Assembly: GCF_036825875.1 (NCBI RefSeq)
Contig: NZ_DAISXK010000006.1
Location: forward strand, 1-64,000
Length of the DNA: 64,000 bases
From: Paucihalobacter sp036825875
GTDB taxonomy: Bacteria; Bacteroidota; Bacteroidia; Flavobacteriales; Flavobacteriaceae
Reading direction: 5' to 3'
This document shows, one piece after another, positions 59,356 to 64,000 of the stretch (position 1 is the stretch's first letter; every line of letters begins with the position of its first letter). Both the position numbers and the translations under genes were made by a program. The notes under the pieces are model-generated. The model saw only the letters and a list, made by a program, of their open reading frames with translations, was not told the DNA's origin and searched no databases.

Positions 59356-60222
59356 TTAATTTTTGCATTTTTTTACAATGTAAATACGCGAAGAAAACTC
59401 TCCAGATCGCATTGCTTTGAAATTTGATCTTAACCCAACCCAAAAAGCTTTCAAATAACGATAACGACCGCTTTGATATTTCTCTGAAAGTAAACTCACA
59501 TAGAATGCATCAAAATACAATGGCTTTTTCTGAACAACAATCATGTTGTGCTGTTGGAATAGTTTTGAGATAGATGCCTGAGAAAAATGCCAGAGATGTC
59601 TAGGAACATCATAAGCGGCCCAAAATGATTTATAAACTTGTGCATCGTAGCTTTTATAATTTGGCACTGCTATTACTATCGCGCCATTCGGTTTTAATAA
59701 TCGCTTTAGATTTAAAATTTGCTGGTCTAAGTTCGGCAAATGCTCTAACACATGCCAAAGCGTAATGACATCGAACGAGTGGTCTTTTAAGTGATCGAAC
59801 TTATCAATATTAAAAACAGAATTGTTGGTTTTCTTATTTGCTATGCTTCGCGCTTGTTGGTTTGGTTCTATTCCCAACACTTGCCATTTATTATCAGCAG
59901 CAGTCTTCAAAAAATCACCTGTGCCACAACCTATATCTAAAAGTAATTTAGAATCGGTTTTAAGTGCATTAATCAAATTTACCTTTTGGCGAAGGGCAAT
60001 TTCCTTAATAAAATGATATAACTTTTCTAAGGTATTGCGTTTAGCATCGGTATGTGAAATATAGTCTTCACTTTTATAATACGCCGGAAGTTGATCTTCG
60101 CAAGGTTGTGGAGTGGTTTTGAAATATTCAAATTCTTCATCAAAAACCAAGGTAAATTCTTCACCCGAAACGGAGAAATCTTTTACTTTAAATGAAGATG
60201 GATTTAAATACTTTTGAGACAT
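59356..60222 (-). CDS. Class I SAM-dependent methyltransferase
   Basis: The 288-residue enzyme has the SAM-binding motif LLDIGCGTGDFLKTAADN (about residues 95-112), the acidic loop VLGIEPNQQA and VITLWHVLEHLPN (motif like UbiG/BioC types), then a helical insertion at WHFSQASISKLFQ. The target is unknown; similar proteins act on quinones, sugars or lipids. ATG 60222 (MSQKYLNPSS) is preferred over TTG 60240. It lies 44 bases after mnmG, the gap holding a parS-like palindrome. Confidence 0.88.
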   Translation of the reverse strand: MSQKYLNPSSFKVKDFSVSGEEFTLVFDEEFEYFKTTPQPCEDQLPAYYKSEDYISHTDAKRNTLEKLYHFIKEIALRQKVNLINALKTDSKLLLDIGCGTGDFLKTAADNKWQVLGIEPNQQARSIANKKTNNSVFNIDKFDHLKDHSFDVITLWHVLEHLPNLDQQILNLKRLLKPNGAIVIAVPNYKSYDAQVYKSFWAAYDVPRHLWHFSQASISKLFQQHNMIVVQKKPLYFDAFYVSLLSEKYQSGRYRYLKAFWVGLRSNFKAMRSGEFSSRIYIVKKCKN

Positions 60223-60243
60223 AATTTTTCTTGGAAACAAAAA

Positions 60244-60259
60244 TGTTCCACGTGGAACT
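60244..60259. other. parS-like centromere site 1
   Basis: TGTTCCACGTGGAACT contains the perfect 14-base palindrome GTTCCACGTGGAAC (60245-60258). This is a well-known variant of the ParB-binding parS consensus TGTTTCACGTGAAACA (two symmetrical changes). It lies between the mnmG stop and the methyltransferase gene. Confidence 0.75.
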
Positions 60260-60266
60260 TGTTAAA

Positions 60267-62144
60267 TTATCTTCCCATGTAAACTAAAAGAACCGAGACG
60301 TCATTAGGCGATACGCCACTAATTCTTGAAGCTTGCGATACCGTTGCGGGCCGAATTTTATTAAGTTTCTCTCTCGCCTCCATACTCATAGATTTGATTT
60401 TAGAATAATCAAAGTTTCTTGGTATTTTCATATCTTCAAGTCTGTTGAGCTTATCTGCGTTGTTCTTTTCTTTTTCGATATAACCTGCATACTTTACCTG
60501 AATTTCGGCTTGCTCAATAACCTCATCATCCAACTTATGTGCCATAACATAATCCCGTACTGAATCAATTTTAACCATGTCTTCAAATCCGATATTTGGG
60601 CGTGCAAATATCTTAAACATTTTATCGGACTGTTGCATGGGTGATGATTCATTATCCGAAAGTATAGGGTTTATTTCCTCTGGTTTTACGCTCGTATCTT
60701 TAAAAAATTGAACGAAGTTTTCGGAAGCGGCTTGTTTTTCCTCCATGCGTCTTAAACGTTTTTCAGAGGCTAAGCCAAGCTCAAATCCTTTAGGTGTTAA
60801 TCTAAAATCGGCATTGTCTTGACGTAATAAGGTTCTGTATTCTGCACGTGAGGTGAACATTCGGTATGGTTCTTCGGTGCCTTTGGTAATAAGATCATCT
60901 ACCAAAACCCCAATATAAGCCTCATTCCGTTTTAAGATAAATGGCTCCTTGTCTTTTACCTTTAGAGCGGCGTTTATTCCAGCCATTAATCCTTGTGAAG
61001 CCGCCTCTTCATAACCTGTAGTGCCGTTAATTTGACCTGCAAAATATAATCCGGAAATTAACTTGGTCTCTAAGGTATGCATTAATTGTGTGGGTGGAAA
61101 ATAATCATATTCTATAGCGTATCCTGGCCTGAAAAACTTCACCTTTTCAAAACCGCTAACGGATTTCAACGCTTTAAATTGAACATCCTCTGGCAAAGAG
61201 GTTGAAAACCCATTTACATAAACCTCTACTGTATTCCATCCCTCAGGCTCCACAAAAATTTGATGTCGTTCCTTATCTGCAAATCGGTTAATTTTATCTT
61301 CAATTGACGGACAGTAACGCGGCCCTAAACTTTTAATACGGCCATTAAACATAGGCGATCTATCAAATCCTTCCCGAAGTAAATCATGCACTTCCAAATT
61401 GGTGTAAGTCATATAGCATGAACGTTGCGCTTTTAACGGCTTCGTACTGTCTAAATATGAAAACTTAGCAGGCAAATCGTCTCCCTTTTGTTCCTCCATT
61501 TTTGAATAATCCAACGAACGCCCATCTACACGTGGTGGCGTACCGGTCTTCATCCTTCCGGAATCAAATCCTATGCCAACCAATTGCTCTGTTATTCCCG
61601 TGGCTGCTTTTTCCCCAGCTCTGCCGCCACCAAAGTTTTTATCACCTATGTGAATAAGTCCATTTAAAAAAGTGCCATTGGTAAGCACAACCGTTCTGGC
61701 TTTTATTTCAATTCCTAAGGAAGTCTTAACGCCTACTACTTTATCTTTTTCAACTAGTAATGCGTTTACCATATCTTGATAAAAATCGAGATTCGGCGTA
61801 CGCTCTAACATCAGTCTCCAATCTTCTGCGAAACGCATTCTGTCACTTTGCACTCTCGGACTCCACATAGCAGGCCCTTTGCTTTTATTAAGCATTTTAA
61901 ACTGAATTGCGGATGTGTCACTTACTATGCCGCTATAACCGCCAAGTGCGTCTATTTCTCTTACTATTTGACCCTTTGCAATTCCGCCCATGGCAGGGTT
62001 GCACGACATTTGCGCAATGTTTTGCAAATTCATGGTAATAAGTAATGTTGAACAGCCCATATTAGCAGCGGCAGCAGCGGCTTCACCACCGGCATGACCT
62101 GCACCCACTACTATAACATCATATGTATCCTGAAATAAACTCAT
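60267..62144 (-). CDS. mnmG: tRNA uridine-5-carboxymethylaminomethyl modification enzyme MnmG
   Basis: The 625-residue flavoprotein works with MnmE to modify U34 of certain tRNAs. It has the FAD motif VIVVGAGHAGGEAAAAAANMG (residues 10-30), MSCNPAMGGIAKGQIVREID (about 45-64), the conserved GGGRAGEKAAT region, FAGQINGTTGYEEAASQG, and the C-terminal helical MnmE-binding domain with YAGYIEKE. Length is standard. It is flanked on both sides by parS-like palindromes, which is frequent near chromosome partition loci. ATG 62144 is 7 bases from one of them. Confidence 0.97.
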   Translation of the reverse strand: MSLFQDTYDVIVVGAGHAGGEAAAAAANMGCSTLLITMNLQNIAQMSCNPAMGGIAKGQIVREIDALGGYSGIVSDTSAIQFKMLNKSKGPAMWSPRVQSDRMRFAEDWRLMLERTPNLDFYQDMVNALLVEKDKVVGVKTSLGIEIKARTVVLTNGTFLNGLIHIGDKNFGGGRAGEKAATGITEQLVGIGFDSGRMKTGTPPRVDGRSLDYSKMEEQKGDDLPAKFSYLDSTKPLKAQRSCYMTYTNLEVHDLLREGFDRSPMFNGRIKSLGPRYCPSIEDKINRFADKERHQIFVEPEGWNTVEVYVNGFSTSLPEDVQFKALKSVSGFEKVKFFRPGYAIEYDYFPPTQLMHTLETKLISGLYFAGQINGTTGYEEAASQGLMAGINAALKVKDKEPFILKRNEAYIGVLVDDLITKGTEEPYRMFTSRAEYRTLLRQDNADFRLTPKGFELGLASEKRLRRMEEKQAASENFVQFFKDTSVKPEEINPILSDNESSPMQQSDKMFKIFARPNIGFEDMVKIDSVRDYVMAHKLDDEVIEQAEIQVKYAGYIEKEKNNADKLNRLEDMKIPRNFDYSKIKSMSMEAREKLNKIRPATVSQASRISGVSPNDVSVLLVYMGR

Positions 62145-62150
62145 TTAAAT

Positions 62151-62166
62151 TGTTTCACGTGGAACA
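62151..62166. other. parS-like centromere site 2
   Basis: TGTTTCACGTGGAACA differs from the canonical parS TGTTTCACGTGAAACA at one base. It lies between ybeY and mnmG, 6 bases upstream of the mnmG start codon, so ParB bound here could also affect mnmG expression. Confidence 0.8.
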
Positions 62167-62200
62167 TTTCCGATTGCAAATATACATCGAAACCAATAAT

Positions 62201-62611
62201 CTATACCATTTTTGAGAGATAGTAATTTTCTTTTGAACGCATTAACTCAGTATCATTAATACCCTTATCTTTATATCCACAGAGGTGAAGTATACCGTGA
62301 ATCATAACGCGACTTAACTCTTCATTAAAGTTTGATTCGAAATCTTTGGCATTATCGGCAACACGTTGTACAGAAATATAAATATCCGAATGTAAGATGT
62401 TTCCTATACTATTGTCAAAAGTTATAATATCCGTAAGGGTATCGTGTTGTAAAAATTCCACGTTTAATTTGTGCAAATAATCGTCGTCTACAAAAATAAA
62501 ATTTAGCTCACCTTCTGTTTTTTCCTCATCAATAATAGCAATAGCAATCCATTCTGAAACTGTCTTCTCGTTTCGTAATTTAAAATCTGTTTCGTAATAA
62601 AAATTAATCAT
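62201..62611 (-). CDS. ybeY: Endoribonuclease YbeY (rRNA maturation)
   Basis: The 136-residue metal-dependent RNase acts in 16S rRNA 3' maturation and ribosome quality control. The signature H-G-x-L-H-L-x-G-Y is present as HGILHLCGYKDKG (about residues 109-121). The usual third zinc ligand, His in GYDH, is replaced: the text here is GYKDKG, an insertion or shift that many Bacteroidota share. The start overlaps the end of the DUF4175 gene by 8 bases, and mnmG follows downstream. Confidence 0.92.
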   Translation of the reverse strand: MINFYYETDFKLRNEKTVSEWIAIAIIDEEKTEGELNFIFVDDDYLHKLNVEFLQHDTLTDIITFDNSIGNILHSDIYISVQRVADNAKDFESNFNEELSRVMIHGILHLCGYKDKGINDTELMRSKENYYLSKMV

Positions 62612-64000
62612 TCCTCTTAAAATAATCTTGAACGCGTTTTTTAAAAAATTCGCGCAAAGGTAAGGCTTCCCTATTTAAGATCTCGCTGGTGTTAAAATAT
62701 TCTTTGGCTGTCGGAATTTGGTTGGTATTAGTGTTGGTGAAATTAGTGCGATTGGTTTCAGATTGCCTTTTGGTGTCCTGACCTTGTTGAAAGGTCGCGT
62801 TTTCCAATTTCAACAATTCATACTGCAATGCCATCATCTTTTGAAGGGTTTGATTGGTAAAGCCTTTGTTGATTAAATCCAACTCTACCTCTTCCATTTT
62901 CTTGATTAAATCACCTACCTGACCTGAGCCTTCTTCCTTGCCAATTTTATCTTGCAACGCCTGACGTAATTTTTGTTGCTGTTGATAAATTTCATACAGC
63001 TCTCCGTTTAATTCTTCGTTACCTTGACCTTCACCTTCTCCTTGGGTGTCTCCATCCTGACCTTCGCCTTCTTGTTTACCCTCATTTCCTTCTTTTCCTT
63101 CTTCGCCTTCTTTTCCTTCTTCACCGTCTTTTGGTTTACCATCCTGGCTCTTTTTAAGGCCTTCTTCCATCATTTTATTCAGCTCTTCCTGACTCATAAT
63201 AATGTCGGGTAATGGATCGCCACTCTCCTTACCAGAACCTTTACCAGAAGCATTCATTTGAGATTCCATATTGTCTAACACATCACTTAAAAAATTTGCC
63301 AAGGTATTGGCCGCAGTAATGGTGTATTGCTGAGAGGCAATACCTTGATATAACTGATTCTCACTTAAAGCATCCAACGCTTTATCTATATTATAGAACA
63401 CATCGGTAATTTGTTTGTTAACTTCTTCTGAAAGTGAAGGTTGCCTCAAAGACAACGCAAATAAGCTATCGTCTACATGCTCAAAATGTTCTCTTAGATT
63501 TTTTTGGTTCACCACAAATTTACCATAATTACTGTGGTTAATTTCTATGCGTCTAAACTGATCCATCAAGCTTTCCTGATCGAATGAAAACAATAACAAA
63601 TTATCCAAAATCTGTCGCAAAGCTGCCGCATCCTCAGACATTTGATCGCCACCAGCCATTTGCATGGACTGAGCCATTTTTTGCGCCATTTGTTTCATTT
63701 TTTTCGCTGCTTTCTTTTGCTGCTCTTTGGCTTTGTCTTGTTTTTGTTCTGCGCCTTGATTATCGCCCTTTTCTTGCTGTTCTTTCTTTTCTTCTAAGGC
63801 TTCTTTTGCCTCTTCTTGTTCCTGTTTAATGCTTTCCTCGGTTGGTTTATCTTGTTCTATAGGCATTGGCTTTTCTAGCGCATCATTTTCCTTTAGAAGC
63901 TCTTCCATTTGTTTTTGAAATTCTTCGAATTCCTTATTGAGTTCTTCTTGCTTTTCGGCTGTGTTTTCTTCTATTGATTTCTCGGATAAATCATCTTGTT
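62604..64000 (-). CDS. DUF4175 family protein (C-terminal part, cut by window edge)
   Basis: The frame is open to the right edge (465 codons seen), so the N-terminal part, which in this family carries membrane helices, lies outside. The visible part is highly charged: a Glu/Gln/Lys coiled coil (63690-64000), a helical domain, a low-complexity Gly-Glu-Lys-Gln tract (about 63020-63150) and a final helical segment ending LREFFKKRVQDYFKRND. This fits DUF4175, a large Bacteroidota membrane protein of unknown role found upstream of ybeY. No catalytic motif is visible. Confidence 0.85.
   Translation of the reverse strand, partial: QDDLSEKSIEENTAEKQEELNKEFEEFQKQMEELLKENDALEKPMPIEQDKPTEESIKQEQEEAKEALEEKKEQQEKGDNQGAEQKQDKAKEQQKKAAKKMKQMAQKMAQSMQMAGGDQMSEDAAALRQILDNLLLFSFDQESLMDQFRRIEINHSNYGKFVVNQKNLREHFEHVDDSLFALSLRQPSLSEEVNKQITDVFYNIDKALDALSENQLYQGIASQQYTITAANTLANFLSDVLDNMESQMNASGKGSGKESGDPLPDIIMSQEELNKMMEEGLKKSQDGKPKDGEEGKEGEEGKEGNEGKQEGEGQDGDTQGEGEGQGNEELNGELYEIYQQQQKLRQALQDKIGKEEGSGQVGDLIKKMEEVELDLINKGFTNQTLQKMMALQYELLKLENATFQQGQDTKRQSETNRTNFTNTNTNQIPTAKEYFNTSEILNREALPLREFFKKRVQDYFKRND

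Overview
The window is a typical Flavobacteriaceae (Bacteroidota) chromosome segment. The evidence is low GC, intergenic promoters of the Bacteroidota type (TTG-N19-TAnnTTTG), no Shine-Dalgarno leaders, PorW/SprE and a type IX secretion (T9SS) sorting domain, DUF families I know only from this group (DUF4175, DUF4254, DUF4837, DUF5687, DUF6341, DUF6427) and the order mnmG-ybeY-DUF4175. No tRNA, rRNA, IS element, phage gene or CRISPR array was seen.

Layout. 1-3.5 kb: minus-strand ATP synthase operon (DUF6168-like membrane protein, atpB, atpE, atpF, atpH, start of atpA), with a hairpin after atpE. 3.9-8.7 kb: a secreted seven-repeat beta-propeller protein, a bactofilin and the lipoprotein PorW. 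8.8-12.8 kb: an operon of a PadR regulator, two related small membrane proteins, a DUF5687 permease and an ABC ATPase. 12.9-18.9 kb: housekeeping genes (PaaE-like reductase, heptosyltransferase-like GT9, DUF4254, upp, DUF6427, DUF6341, purD), many packed tail to tail.

18.9-53.2 kb is a large surface-polysaccharide locus. A plus-strand trio (CapK-like adenylate-forming enzyme, UDP-GlcNAc 2-epimerase, GT4) converges on the initiating sugar-phosphate transferase. An 18-kb minus-strand operon starts from a strong promoter at 42.2 kb. It encodes UDP-ManNAcA and UDP-GlcA synthesis, an MBOAT/SGNH O-acylation pair, a Wzx flippase, three Wzy/WaaL-like membrane proteins, a LamG lipoprotein, a GT, a two-domain oxidoreductase, an alpha/alpha-toroid protein and a WecG-type GT. 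gmd-fcl (GDP-fucose) has its own nearly leaderless promoter. A further operon runs from an M23 peptidase at 53.2 kb through GH3 and DUF6909 proteins to a Wzz-like protein and rfbBACD (dTDP-rhamnose). Together these supply rhamnose, fucose, ManNAcA and GlcA donors for one acylated, lipid-linked repeat unit that is flipped, polymerised and probably ligated.

53.3-64 kb: tatA, DUF4837 lipoprotein, MltD-like lytic transglycosylase, pgk, holB, OmpH/Skp-like lipoprotein, a methyltransferase, mnmG flanked by two parS-like palindromes, ybeY and the C-terminal part of a DUF4175 protein that runs off the right edge. The most interesting points are the O-acylation protein with a tandem-duplicated C-terminal domain, the LamG lipoprotein between polymerase-like genes, the PadR/HAAS-like/DUF5687 transporter module and the parS pair.
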